Notes under the pieces: model-generated
Told to the model about the DNA's origin: nothing
Seen by the model: the letters and a program-made list of their open reading frames with translations, nothing else
Databases searched by the model: none
NCBI RefSeq assembly: GCF_006738645.1
Contig: NZ_AP019700.1
Coordinates: 3,702,001-3,766,000 of the forward strand
Reading direction: 5' to 3'
Source: Stella humosa
GTDB taxonomy: Bacteria; Pseudomonadota; Alphaproteobacteria; ATCC43930; Allostellaceae
Length of the DNA stretch: 64,000 bases
Shown: piece after piece, positions 26,399 through 35,090 of the stretch
How the letters are laid out: the number at the start of each line of letters is the position of its first letter
Position numbering within the stretch: position 1 is the first letter of the stretch
Made by a program: the position numbers and the translations under genes

Positions 26399-26731
26399 AT
26401 GCCCCTGCCCGACCTCACCTTGGCCGCGTTCGAGGCCAGCCTGGCCGAGCCGCAGCCGCCAGGCGGGCTGGGCAACGCCCTGTCCGCCCTGTGGTGGGCG
26501 GGCAAGGGCGGCTGGGCCATGGGCGAGGGCTGGGGCCACGCGCACGAACTGGCCCAGGCCGACGACGGCCGCAGCGGTGCCTGGGTGCATGCCCATCTGC
26601 ACCGGATCGAGGGCGACCTGTCCAACGCCGGCTACTGGTATCGCCACGCCGGCCGGCCGCAGTCTACCGCACCCTTGCAGGACGAGTGGCGCGAGATCAG
26701 CGCCGCCCTGCTCGACCGCCAGGCGCCCTGA
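26399..26731 (+). CDS. Conserved hypothetical protein, about 110 residues
   Basis: A cytoplasmic 110-residue protein starting at an ATG with AAGGAAG upstream. It is rich in Trp, His and Gly (ALWWAGKGGWAMGEGWGHAHELAQ) and has a second block HLHRIEGDLSNAGYWYRHAGRP that looks conserved. It resembles uncharacterised proteins often found in alphaproteobacteria; function not known. It follows the TAXI gene by 11 bases, and its last 35 bases overlap the end of the convergent lipoprotein gene. Confidence 0.72.
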   Translation: MPLPDLTLAAFEASLAEPQPPGGLGNALSALWWAGKGGWAMGEGWGHAHELAQADDGRSGAWVHAHLHRIEGDLSNAGYWYRHAGRPQSTAPLQDEWREISAALLDRQAP

Positions 26732-27380
26732 CGGTCGGCGCCGCCAACGGCACCGGCGGCGGACGATTGACGACCGGGGCGAGGTCGGCTTCCAGCGCCC
26801 CCAGAATATCGGCCAGCGCGGCATTCAGGCCGGCCGCCAGGGCGGGCGCGCCGGGCCCGCTTGCGGGTGCCGTCCGGCGATACTGGCGCTGGAACAGGAT
26901 CGGCGTCTCTGCCGCCCGGATGTCGAGCAGCAGGAACTGCACGTCCAGCACCGCCTGATGGCCGCCGCCCGTCGCCTCGCCATGGACCGCCGTCAGGCTG
27001 CCCTCCAGCGCATAGCGGGCGTCGGCCTGGCTGGTGGCCGGCACGGCGGCCCGGAACAGGCCGCTGCGGTCCAGCCATTCCCGCGCCTCGTCGGCCAGCA
27101 TGGCCGCCGGCGGGGCGAAGAAGACGTTGTAGAAATCGGTGCGGAACTGCCCCGTCCCGGTCGCGAAGACGAGTTCCCGCCCCTCATAGCCCGGCGAGGC
27201 GCGGAAGCGGCGCACCGCCACCACGTCGGCCCCGCGCGGGACCGACGTGGTGGCCTCGGGACGGGTCGCATCCAGCGTGTAGTAGCGCTGCTCGATCGGC
27301 GGTTTCTCCAGCGGCGACGAGCAGGCGGCGGCGAGGGCGGCGGCCAGGGCGACCGGCACCCAGCGGATGGGGGAAAGCAT
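26697..27380 (-). CDS. ABC-type transport auxiliary lipoprotein (PqiC/DUF330-like)
   Basis: A 227-residue lipoprotein: MLSPIRWVPVALAAALAAAC gives a lipobox and CSSPLEKPPIEQRYYTLDATRP is typical of the ABC-type transport auxiliary (PqiC/MlaB-associated) family. It likely sits at the outer membrane as part of an MCE lipid-transport bridge. It is the last gene of the operon, and its ATG overlaps the MlaD stop. The Pro-rich tail overlaps the convergent hypothetical gene. Confidence 0.83.
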   Translation of the reverse strand: MLSPIRWVPVALAAALAAACSSPLEKPPIEQRYYTLDATRPEATTSVPRGADVVAVRRFRASPGYEGRELVFATGTGQFRTDFYNVFFAPPAAMLADEAREWLDRSGLFRAAVPATSQADARYALEGSLTAVHGEATGGGHQAVLDVQFLLLDIRAAETPILFQRQYRRTAPASGPGAPALAAGLNAALADILGALEADLAPVVNRPPPVPLAAPTVRAPGGRAGRR

Positions 27381-28468
27381 CAGGGTTCGCTCCGTCGCGG
27401 GGGCTGGCCGAAGAGAAGCTGGGACGGATAGCGCTTGGCCGTCTCGGTCAGTTCCCGCAGGTTCTGCGAGATGGCGGCGAGATTGACCAGCAGCCCCTCC
27501 AGGTCCTGCTGGCCGGTGGCCAGGATGCTGTCGGCGCGCCGGGTGGTGCGCCCGGCCGTCGCCACCATGTCCGGCAGTGCGGCCACCGAAGTGCGCAGGT
27601 CGGCCACCGTGTCGCGTACGCCCTGTGCGATGGCGCGCATGGTGGCGCCGTTGAACTGCGTCGCGATCTCCTGCGAGAAGGTGTTCAACCGCATGGTGAT
27701 CTCGCGCAGGTCGACCATAACGTGGCCGACCGTGTCGTCGGCAGAGGCGGCGAGGCTGCGGATATGCTTGGCCGATTCGGCCACGTCGGACAGGGCCGCC
27801 GTCACCTTCTCGCCGCCGACCAGCACCTGGACCCGGCGGTTGGTCTCGCGCAACTCGCTCAGCAGCAGGCCGGTCTCGACCACGACCTTCTCCAGGTCGG
27901 CTTCCTCCAACCTCGTGAAGACCTGTTCGACCGCCGAACTAAGGCGCGAGATCACGCTGGGCGCCGACGGCAGGTAGAAGAAGTCGGGCGTCCACGAGAT
28001 CTGCAGGGCCGGGTTGCGCTCCGGCGGGACATAGTCGACCTCCAGGTAGGAGGTGCCGGTGACGCCCTGGGAGGCCAGGCGCACGCGCAGGCCGTTGGTC
28101 ACCAGCCGGCGCATGATGCCTTCCAGCTCCTGGCCCGAGGCCTGGCCGCCGGCGATGGCGTCGACGTCGAGCCGCATGCGGACGGCGACGAGCTGGCCCG
28201 CCTGGAAGTAGCGCGGGTCGTCGGGCGTCAGCTTGTAGGCCGTGCCGACGAAGGTGATCTGGCTGACCGCGCCCACCTTCACGCCGCGATAGCGCACCGC
28301 CGAGCCGACATCCAGGCCCTGTACCGATTCCTCGACATAGGTCTCCAGCGTGATCGTCTTCTGGAAGACCGTGCCGCCGCCCAGCACGATGATGCCGGCG
28401 ATGATCAGCAGCAGGGCGCCGAAGACGAACAGCCCGACCCGGAAGTAGTTGCGACTGGGTGCCGCCAT
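27380..28468 (-). CDS. MlaD-family MCE-domain protein
   Basis: A 362-residue protein with one N-terminal membrane anchor (RVGLFVFGALLLIIAGIIVLGG) and an MCE domain (residues about 40-145, TYVEESVQGLDVGSAVRYRGVKVGAVSQI). The rest is long amphipathic helix (residues about 180-340), likely forming the periplasmic tube of the MCE hexamer. It binds phospholipids between inner and outer membrane. The gene follows mlaF by 11 bases. Confidence 0.92.
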   Translation of the reverse strand: MAAPSRNYFRVGLFVFGALLLIIAGIIVLGGGTVFQKTITLETYVEESVQGLDVGSAVRYRGVKVGAVSQITFVGTAYKLTPDDPRYFQAGQLVAVRMRLDVDAIAGGQASGQELEGIMRRLVTNGLRVRLASQGVTGTSYLEVDYVPPERNPALQISWTPDFFYLPSAPSVISRLSSAVEQVFTRLEEADLEKVVVETGLLLSELRETNRRVQVLVGGEKVTAALSDVAESAKHIRSLAASADDTVGHVMVDLREITMRLNTFSQEIATQFNGATMRAIAQGVRDTVADLRTSVAALPDMVATAGRTTRRADSILATGQQDLEGLLVNLAAISQNLRELTETAKRYPSQLLFGQPPRRSEP

Positions 28469-28479
28469 CCCGTTCTCTC

Positions 28480-29304
28480 CTATGCCGCCGGTGCCGTGGC
28501 GGGCGGGGTTTCGGCCTTGCCGGCTGCCTCGGCATCCGCGACCGCCTGGGCTTCGGCGGTCTGGCGATGGAAGAACCGGCGGACGAAGGGGTGCGTGCTC
28601 TCGTCGCGCAGTTGCGCGGGCGGCCCTTCGGCGATGATGCCCTTGGCCTCCTTGTCCAGCATGATGACGCGGTCGGCGATGGCGAAGATGCTGGCCAGCT
28701 CGTGCGTGACGACGACGAAGGTGATGCCGAGGCTGCGCCGGAGCTGGAGGATGAGCTCGTCCAGCTCGGCCGAGGTGATCGGGTCGAGGCCGGCCGAGGG
28801 CTCGTCCAGGAAGAGGATCTCCGGGTCGAGCGCCATGGCCCGCGCGATGGCCGCCCGCTTGCGCATGCCCCCCGATATCTCCGAGGGCATGTGGAAGGCG
28901 AAGCGGTCGAGGCCCACCAGCTTCAGCTTGGCCAGCGCCACCGCGTTCAGCGCGTCCTCCGGCAGGCGGGTGAACTCCTCCAGCGGCAGGCGCACGTTCT
29001 GGATCAGGTTCATCGACCCGAACAAGGCACCCTGCTGGTACATGACGCCGATCATGCGCAGGATGGCCAGCCGCTCGTCCTCGCCCGCACCCACGAGGTC
29101 GCGACCACCGATGTCGATGCGGCCCTGCCAGGGCGCGTAGAGGCCGATCAGGTGCTTCAGCAGCGTGCTCTTGCCGCAGCCCGACCCGCCCAGGATGACG
29201 AAGACCTCGCCGCGCGCGACCGTGAAGCTCAAATCTTCGAACAGCACCGCGCGGCCGAAGCCGGTGCGCATGTGCTCGACCGTGATGATGGGATCTTCAG
29301 CCAT
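28480..29304 (-). CDS. mlaF: MlaF-type ABC ATPase of lipid transporter
   Basis: A 274-residue ATPase: Walker A GGSGCGKST near residue 39, Q-loop YQQGALFGSM, signature LSEISGGMRKRAA (seen as PSEISGGM), Walker B ILFLDEPSAGLDP and the switch His VVVTHE. The GGMRKR signature is characteristic of MlaF/Mkl. It powers MlaE-mediated phospholipid movement. The ATG at 29304 lies 8 bases after the permease stop. The Ala/Glu-rich C-terminal tail is longer than in E. coli. Confidence 0.94.
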   Translation of the reverse strand: MAEDPIITVEHMRTGFGRAVLFEDLSFTVARGEVFVILGGSGCGKSTLLKHLIGLYAPWQGRIDIGGRDLVGAGEDERLAILRMIGVMYQQGALFGSMNLIQNVRLPLEEFTRLPEDALNAVALAKLKLVGLDRFAFHMPSEISGGMRKRAAIARAMALDPEILFLDEPSAGLDPITSAELDELILQLRRSLGITFVVVTHELASIFAIADRVIMLDKEAKGIIAEGPPAQLRDESTHPFVRRFFHRQTAEAQAVADAEAAGKAETPPATAPAA

Positions 29305-29312
29305 CACCCGGC

Positions 29313-30431
29313 CTAGAGGTCGAGATAGAAGAAGAGGACGGCGAAGAGTCCGTCCGCCAGGATGATCAGCAGGATGCCCGAGACGACCGAGCGCGTGGTC
29401 GATTCGCCGACCGCGGCCGCCCCCGTCGTCGTCTGCAGCCCGCGCATGCAGCCCACCCCCGCCACCAGCAGGCCGAACACGGCCGCCTTGAAGAGGCCGC
29501 CCAGCAGGTCGCCATAGCCGGTCGAGCCGACCAGTTGGTGCAGGAAGGTGATGGGCGGGTAGCCCAGCGACATCATGACGACGAGACAGCCGAGCAGGCC
29601 TGCCACGTTCATGATCATCGCCAGGAACGGCATGACGACGATGCCGGCCAGCACGCGCGGCACCACCAGGAAGCGGACGGGCACCAGGCCCATGGTGGTC
29701 AGCGCGTCGACCTCCTCGTTCACCTTCATGGTGCCGATCTCGGCCGCGAAGGCCGATCCGGTGCGGCCCGCCAGCATGATGGCCGCCATCAGCGGCCCCA
29801 GCTCGCGGATCATCGACAGCGACACGAGGTCGGCGACATAGAGGTCGGCACCGAACTTGCGCATCGGGATCGCCGACTGGAAGGCCATGATGAGGCCGAT
29901 GAGGAAGCCCATCAGCGCCATGATCGGCACGGCGCGCACGCCCGCCGCCTCCAGCGCGATCATGAAGTCGCTCCAGCGCAGGCGGCCCGGCCGGCGCAGG
30001 ACCTCCACCAGATAGACCAGCACCTCGCCCACGAAGGTCACCTGGCGGCGCATCTCGCCGCCCATGCGATAGGCCGTCAGGCCCAGGCGCGATATCGGCC
30101 CCAGCCTGGGGCTGGCGCGGACCTCGGGTGCGGCCACCTCGCCTACCAGTTCGACCAGGGCGGCGAATTGCGGCTTCAGCCCGCGGATCGCGAATGGCCG
30201 GTCGCCCATGGCAGAGCGCAGCGCGGCCAGCAGGGCCACGCCCGCGCCGTCGCAATAGTCCACCCCGCCGGCATCGACGGTCAGCCCGCCAATGCCGGCC
30301 GCAGCCGCCATCGCCGGCGCCCACACCGCGGCCGTGCCGTCGGCATCGAGCCGACCTGCCAGGGTCAGCACCGTGCCCCCGGGGTCGGTCCCGACCCCGG
30401 CGCTGGCGGACCTGACGGCCGCTTCGGCCAT
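29313..30431 (-). CDS. MlaE-family ABC permease with fused N-terminal STAS domain
   Basis: A 372-residue fusion. Residues about 1-110 form a STAS domain (VLTLAGRLDADGTAAVW..., VDYCDGAGVALLAAL), the counterpart of MlaB. Residues about 120-372 are the MlaE permease with five membrane segments and the signature MAGRTGSAFAAEIGTMKVNEEVDAL (seen as LAGRTGSAF). The fusion explains why no separate mlaB exists. The ATG at 30431 is preferred; a GTG 24 bases upstream is possible. It is first in a four-gene operon. Confidence 0.92.
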   Translation of the reverse strand: MAEAAVRSASAGVGTDPGGTVLTLAGRLDADGTAAVWAPAMAAAAGIGGLTVDAGGVDYCDGAGVALLAALRSAMGDRPFAIRGLKPQFAALVELVGEVAAPEVRASPRLGPISRLGLTAYRMGGEMRRQVTFVGEVLVYLVEVLRRPGRLRWSDFMIALEAAGVRAVPIMALMGFLIGLIMAFQSAIPMRKFGADLYVADLVSLSMIRELGPLMAAIMLAGRTGSAFAAEIGTMKVNEEVDALTTMGLVPVRFLVVPRVLAGIVVMPFLAMIMNVAGLLGCLVVMMSLGYPPITFLHQLVGSTGYGDLLGGLFKAAVFGLLVAGVGCMRGLQTTTGAAAVGESTTRSVVSGILLIILADGLFAVLFFYLDL

Positions 30432-30510
30432 GGGGCTACCCCGAACCTGCTGCACCTTGCAGTGCCTAGCACGAGTCTGGGGGCGGGTTCACCCGGCGTC
30501 GCGTGACGGC

Positions 30511-31668
30511 CTAGGCACGCCACCTACTCAGCGCCAGCATGCCGCCGCCGGCCAGCAGGCCCCAGAAGGCACCGCCGATGCCGAAGAAGGCGATGCCGGA
30601 TGCCGTCACCAGGAAGGTGATGACGGCGGCCTCGCGGTCGCGGAGTTCGCTGACGGCGCCCATCATGGCGGCCGCAAAGGCGCCCAGCAGGGCCAGGCCC
30701 GCCACCGCCTCGATCAGCACCGGCGGGGCGGCCGCGACGAACGCGGTGGCCGCCCCCGCGGCCAGGCCGAAGGCGACGTAGCCGATTCCGGCGACGACGG
30801 CGGCCCAATAGCGCCGCTCGCGGTCCGGGTGGGCATCGGGGCCGGCGCACATGGCGGCCGTGATCGCTGCCAAGTTGACGGCGTGTGCGCCGAAGGGGGC
30901 GCCGAGCAGGCTGAAGATCCCCGTCGTGCGGAACAGCGGCCCCGGCTCCGGCCGGTAGCCGTTCACCTGCAGCACCGCCATGCCGGGGATGTTCTGGGAC
31001 GCCATGGTGACGATGAAGAGCGGCAGGCCGATGCCGATCATCGCCGCCCAGTCGAAGACCGGCGTCACCAGCACCGGCCGCGGCCAGATGTCGGCCAGCG
31101 GCACCGACACGCCGTCCGCGCCCAGCCAGATCATGGCGGCCGCGACCACGACGGCCGCCGGCACGGCATAGATGCGGCGCAGGCGCGCCATGACCGCCCA
31201 GGCGACGACGATCGCCAGGCCCTGGAGCGGCAGGGCCGCCACGGCGCGGGCCGGCGCCAGGCAGAGGCCGAGCAGGATGCCGGCCAGCATGGCGTTGGCA
31301 AGCGAGGCCGGGATCGAGGCGACCCAGCGGCCGAGCGGCTTCCACAGGCCGGCCACGACGATCAGCGCGCCGCAGAAGAGGAAGGCGCCGACCGCGGCGG
31401 GAAAGCCGCCCGCCGGCATGCCCGACGCCGCCAGCAGGGCCGCCCCCGGCGTCGACCAGGCGACGCTGATCGGCTGGCGCCGTTGCAGGCTGAGGACGAT
31501 GGCGCAAAGGCCCATGGCGATGGCGAGCGCCATCAGGCCCGAGGCGGCCTCGGCCCGCGATGCCCCCACCGCGATCAGCCCCTGAAGGACGACCGCGAAG
31601 GAGCTGGCGAAACCGACGAAGGAGGCGAGCAGGCCCGCGGTCGCGGCCTGGGCGGAGAAGGTGCGCAT
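30511..31668 (-). CDS. Benzoate/H+ symporter family protein (BenE)
   Basis: A 385-residue, 11-12-segment inner-membrane protein of the BenE family. The SVAWSTPGAALLAASG motif near residue 75 and MASQNIPGMAVLQVNGYRP near residue 225 are hallmarks, matching NCS2-like folds. The probable substrate is benzoate or another aromatic acid, but no aromatic catabolism genes are present, so the true substrate is open. It is divergent from the Bcr/CflA pair across a region with three 17-base repeats. Confidence 0.87.
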   Translation of the reverse strand: MRTFSAQAATAGLLASFVGFASSFAVVLQGLIAVGASRAEAASGLMALAIAMGLCAIVLSLQRRQPISVAWSTPGAALLAASGMPAGGFPAAVGAFLFCGALIVVAGLWKPLGRWVASIPASLANAMLAGILLGLCLAPARAVAALPLQGLAIVVAWAVMARLRRIYAVPAAVVVAAAMIWLGADGVSVPLADIWPRPVLVTPVFDWAAMIGIGLPLFIVTMASQNIPGMAVLQVNGYRPEPGPLFRTTGIFSLLGAPFGAHAVNLAAITAAMCAGPDAHPDRERRYWAAVVAGIGYVAFGLAAGAATAFVAAAPPVLIEAVAGLALLGAFAAAMMGAVSELRDREAAVITFLVTASGIAFFGIGGAFWGLLAGGGMLALSRWRA

Positions 31669-31706
31669 GTCGCCGGCAATCTATCCTATGCTGGCCGGCC
31701 ACGCCC

Positions 31707-31757
31707 CAATCGCCATCATCTTTCAATCGCCATCCTTTTCCAATCGACTGCCCCCTC
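31707..31757. repeat. Three 17-bp spaced direct repeats in a divergent promoter region
   Basis: CAATCG begins at 31707, 31724 and 31741, exactly 17 bases apart. The first two copies share 11 bases (CAATCGCCATC); the third keeps only CAATCG. The stretch is less GC-rich than its surroundings and lies 39 bases before benE and 44 before the GTG of the exporter gene. It may be a set of regulator sites, but no known consensus is recognised. Confidence 0.5.
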
Positions 31758-31800
31758 AGCGGTGTCCAGACCCCTTCCCCACCCGGCACCGTCCGGAACC

Positions 31801-32982
31801 GTGCCCAGAAAGCCCGGCATCGTGCTGCTGGCCGGCATCACCGCCTTCGGCGCGGTCGCCATCGACAGCTTCCTGCCGCTTCTGCCGGCGCTGGCCGTCA
31901 CCTTCTCGGTGTCGTCGGCGGACGCGCAGATGGCGGTCGGCGCGGTGATGATCGGCTTTGCGCTCGGCCAGATGCTGTACGGGCCGCTGTCGGACCGCTT
32001 CGGCCGGCGCCGGCCGCTGCTGTTCGGCATGGTGCTGTTCACGGTGGCGGCGGTGGCGGCGGCCACCGCCGACAGCTTCGCCACCATGGTCGGGTGGCGC
32101 TTCGTCCAGGGGGTGGGCGGGGCCGCCGGATCGGTCATCGCGCGCGCCATCGTCCGCGACCTGCATGCCCGCGACGAGGCATCGCGCCAGCTCTCGTACA
32201 TGACGACGGTGATGGGCACGATCCCGATCGCCGCCTCCTTCATCGGCGCGCAGTTGCTGACCCATGTCGGCTGGCGGTCGGTGCCCGCCGCCATGGCGGC
32301 CTATGGCGTCCTGCTGATCCTGCTGGTCGCGCGCGGCCTGCCGGAGACGAACCCGCGGGCGGGAACGGTGCGGCGGCCGCTGTCCGACCTGCTGCTGGGC
32401 TATCGCCAGGCGATCCTGCACCCGGCCTGCATCGCCCATGTCGCCACCAACATCGTGCTGACGACGGCGTTCTTCGTGTTCCTGTCGGCGTCCCCCTTCG
32501 TCCTGATCGGCGGCGGGCGGGTGCCGGCGGAGCTCTATGGCTTCGTCTTCGCGCTGGCGATCGGCGGGCTGATGGCGGGCGCCCTGCTGAACGGGCGGCT
32601 GGTGCGCCATTTCGGCGCCGAGGTGCTGATGCGCCGGGGCAAGGTGGCGCTGCTGGGCCTGTCGCCGCTGCTGGCCCTGTCGGCCACGGAGACGGCGGGG
32701 CTGGCGGCCTTCCTGCCGGCCCTGTTCCTGTTCCAGACCGCGCTCAGCTTCGTCGTCATCAACGCCATCGCGAGCGCGCTGGGCGAGCTGCCGGAGCGGG
32801 CGGGTACCGTCTCGGCGCTGATCGGGGCCGGGCAGTTCGCGGCAGGCGCACTGGCCGGGCGCTGGGCCACGGCCGCGATCGGCCAGGACCTGCTGGCGAT
32901 GGCGCTCTTCATGGCCGCCTTCGCGCTCGCCGGAATTGCCATCCACCGCCTCTGCGCGCCGCGCATGGCGGGGTCGCGATGA
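31801..32982 (+). CDS. Bcr/CflA-family drug efflux MFS transporter, copy 1
   Basis: A 393-residue 12-segment exporter of the DHA1 Bcr/CflA group. FGAVAIDSFLPLLPALA, GQMLYGPLSDRFGRRRPLL and RFVQGVGGAAGSVIARAIVRDL are typical. It is likely a proton-driven multidrug exporter. The start is the GTG at 31801; another GTG at 31762 would add 13 residues. It overlaps by four bases (ATGA) with a closely related gene, so the two are coupled. Confidence 0.87.
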   Translation: MPRKPGIVLLAGITAFGAVAIDSFLPLLPALAVTFSVSSADAQMAVGAVMIGFALGQMLYGPLSDRFGRRRPLLFGMVLFTVAAVAAATADSFATMVGWRFVQGVGGAAGSVIARAIVRDLHARDEASRQLSYMTTVMGTIPIAASFIGAQLLTHVGWRSVPAAMAAYGVLLILLVARGLPETNPRAGTVRRPLSDLLLGYRQAILHPACIAHVATNIVLTTAFFVFLSASPFVLIGGGRVPAELYGFVFALAIGGLMAGALLNGRLVRHFGAEVLMRRGKVALLGLSPLLALSATETAGLAAFLPALFLFQTALSFVVINAIASALGELPERAGTVSALIGAGQFAAGALAGRWATAAIGQDLLAMALFMAAFALAGIAIHRLCAPRMAGSR

Positions 32983-34151
32983 CCCGCCGCCCGCCCGGCA
33001 TCGTCTTCCTGGCGGCGCTGGCCGGCTTCGGCGCGCTCAGCGTCGACGGCTTCCTGCCCCTGCTGCCCGGCCTGGCCGTGGCCTTCGGGCTGACGGCAGG
33101 CGAGGCGCAGACCGCACTCGGCGGGCTGATGCTGGGCATGGCGATCGGCCAGCTCGCCTATGGCCCGCTGTCGGACCGCTTCGGCCGGCGCGGGCCGCTG
33201 CTGGCCGGCATCGGCCTGTTCTCGACCGCCAGCCTGATGGCGTCGCTGGCGGCCGATTTCGAGGCGCTGGTGTTCTGGCGCTTCGTCCAGGGCCTGGGGG
33301 CCTCGGCCTCGCCCGTCATCGTGCGCGCGGTCATCCGCGACCTGCACCAGCGCGACGCCGCCGCCCGCCAGCTCTCCTACATGACGAGCCTGATGGGGGT
33401 GATGCCGATCGCGGCCCCCCTGGTCGCGGCCCAGCTCGTCCTGCAGGGCGGCTGGCGCGCGGTGCCGGTCGCCATGGCCCTGTTCGGCATCGCCATGGGC
33501 ACGCTGGCCTTCCTGCGCCTGCCCGAGACGCTGGCGCCCGAGCGCCGGGTGCGGCTGCCGGTCTGGCAGGTGGCCCGGCTCTATCTCGACGTCTTCCGCG
33601 ACCGCGCCGCCATCGGCCATGTCGCCACCAACATCGTGCTGCAGACGGCGGTCATGGTCTTCGTCTGCGCCTCCCCCTTCGTGATGATCCAGGGGCGCGG
33701 CGTGCCGGTCGAGCTGTTCGGCTTCATCATCATGGTGGAGGTTGGCGGGCTCATCGCCGGGGCCGCCCTCAACGGCCGGCTCGTCACCCACTTCGGCAGC
33801 GAGCGGCTGATTCGCCTGGCCCTGCCGGTGCTGGCCGGGATGGCGGGCGTGCTGGTGCTGGTCGCATGGACCGACGCCGGGGGGCTGGCCGGCTTCCTGG
33901 TGGTCCTCTTCCTCTTCAAGACCGTCACCAGCTTCGTCGGCATCAACGCCATCGCCGGCGCCCTGGCGGCCCTGCCCGAGCGCGCCGGCACCGTGTCGGC
34001 CCTGATCGGGGCTGCCCAGTCGGCCGGCGGCGCGCTTGCCGGGCGCTACGCCACGGCCGTCATCGGCACCGATACCCTGACCATGACGCTGTTCATGGCG
34101 GCCTTCGCGCTGGGGTCGATCGCCGTCTATCTGGTGCTGCTGCGCCGCTGA
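32979..34151 (+). CDS. Bcr/CflA-family drug efflux MFS transporter, copy 2
   Basis: A 390-residue paralogue of the preceding gene. Shared blocks include RQLSYMT, AHVATNIVL/GHVATNIVL, ASPFV and LPERAGTVSALIGA, at the same spacing. This points to local duplication, followed by clear divergence elsewhere. The ATG overlaps the previous TGA. Together they may form a heteromeric or complementary export pair; single MFS proteins normally act alone. Confidence 0.87.
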   Translation: MTRRPPGIVFLAALAGFGALSVDGFLPLLPGLAVAFGLTAGEAQTALGGLMLGMAIGQLAYGPLSDRFGRRGPLLAGIGLFSTASLMASLAADFEALVFWRFVQGLGASASPVIVRAVIRDLHQRDAAARQLSYMTSLMGVMPIAAPLVAAQLVLQGGWRAVPVAMALFGIAMGTLAFLRLPETLAPERRVRLPVWQVARLYLDVFRDRAAIGHVATNIVLQTAVMVFVCASPFVMIQGRGVPVELFGFIIMVEVGGLIAGAALNGRLVTHFGSERLIRLALPVLAGMAGVLVLVAWTDAGGLAGFLVVLFLFKTVTSFVGINAIAGALAALPERAGTVSALIGAAQSAGGALAGRYATAVIGTDTLTMTLFMAAFALGSIAVYLVLLRR

Positions 34152-34228
34152 CGCGGTTGGCACGGCCGGCCGTTTCCCGCACAATCGGCCCTTCGACTCC
34201 CCGTCCCCCGCCCGATGGCCCCTGCCCG

Positions 34229-35074
34229 ATGCGTTTCACCGGTACCGACAGCTATATCGCCACGCCCGACCTGATGGTCGCGGTCAACGCCGCCGTCTCG
34301 CTCCAGCGCCCCTTGCTGGTGAAGGGCGAGCCCGGGACCGGCAAGACCGTGCTGGCGCACGAGATCGCGGCAGCACTCGGCCGGCCGCTCATCCCCTGGC
34401 ACATCAAGTCGACGACCAAGGCGCAGCAGGGGCTCTACGAGTATGACGCCGTCGCCCGCCTGCGCGACGGCCAGTTGGGCGACGCCCGCGTCCACGACAT
34501 CCGCAACTACATCAAGCGCGGCAAGCTGTGGGACGCCTTCACGGCCGAGACGCCACCCGTCCTGCTGATCGACGAGATCGACAAGGCCGACATCGAGTTC
34601 CCGAACGACCTGCTGCTCGAGCTCGACCGGATGGAGTTCCACGTCTACGAGACGGGCGAGACCATCGCGGCCAAGGTGCGGCCGGTCGTCGTCATCACGT
34701 CGAACAACGAGAAGGAGCTGCCCGACGCCTTCCTGCGCCGCTGCTTCTTCCACTACATCCGCTTCCCCGACCGCGAGACGATGGAGCGCATCGTCGCCGT
34801 GCATTTCCCCGACATCCGCAACGAGCTGGTGCGCGAGGCGATGGCCCTCTTCTACGAGATCCGCGACGTGCCGGGCCTGAAGAAGAAGCCGTCGACGTCC
34901 GAGCTGCTGGATTGGCTGAAGCTCCTGATGATCGATGAGATCCCGCCCGAGGTGCTGAAGCAGCGCGACCCGGCCAAGCTGATCCCGCCGCTCCATGGCG
35001 CGCTGTTGAAGAACGAGCAGGACGTGCACCTGTTCGAGCGGCTGGCCTTCCTCAACCGGCGCGAACGCCACTAG
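34229..35074 (+). CDS. MoxR-family AAA+ ATPase (CoxD-like)
   Basis: A 281-residue AAA+ protein, shorter than many MoxR proteins but fitting the CoxD size. Walker A is GEPGTGKT near residue 36, Walker B LLIDEIDKAD near residue 112, then sensor 1 VVITSNNEKELPDAFLRRC. Such ATPases act as chaperones with VWA proteins to mature metal enzymes; CoxD helps build the Cu-Mo site of CO dehydrogenase. The VWA partner starts 16 bases downstream and a Mo-hydroxylase gene lies further along. Confidence 0.92.
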   Translation: MRFTGTDSYIATPDLMVAVNAAVSLQRPLLVKGEPGTGKTVLAHEIAAALGRPLIPWHIKSTTKAQQGLYEYDAVARLRDGQLGDARVHDIRNYIKRGKLWDAFTAETPPVLLIDEIDKADIEFPNDLLLELDRMEFHVYETGETIAAKVRPVVVITSNNEKELPDAFLRRCFFHYIRFPDRETMERIVAVHFPDIRNELVREAMALFYEIRDVPGLKKKPSTSELLDWLKLLMIDEIPPEVLKQRDPAKLIPPLHGALLKNEQDVHLFERLAFLNRRERH

Positions 35075-35090
35075 CCGCCGGCAGTCGCAG

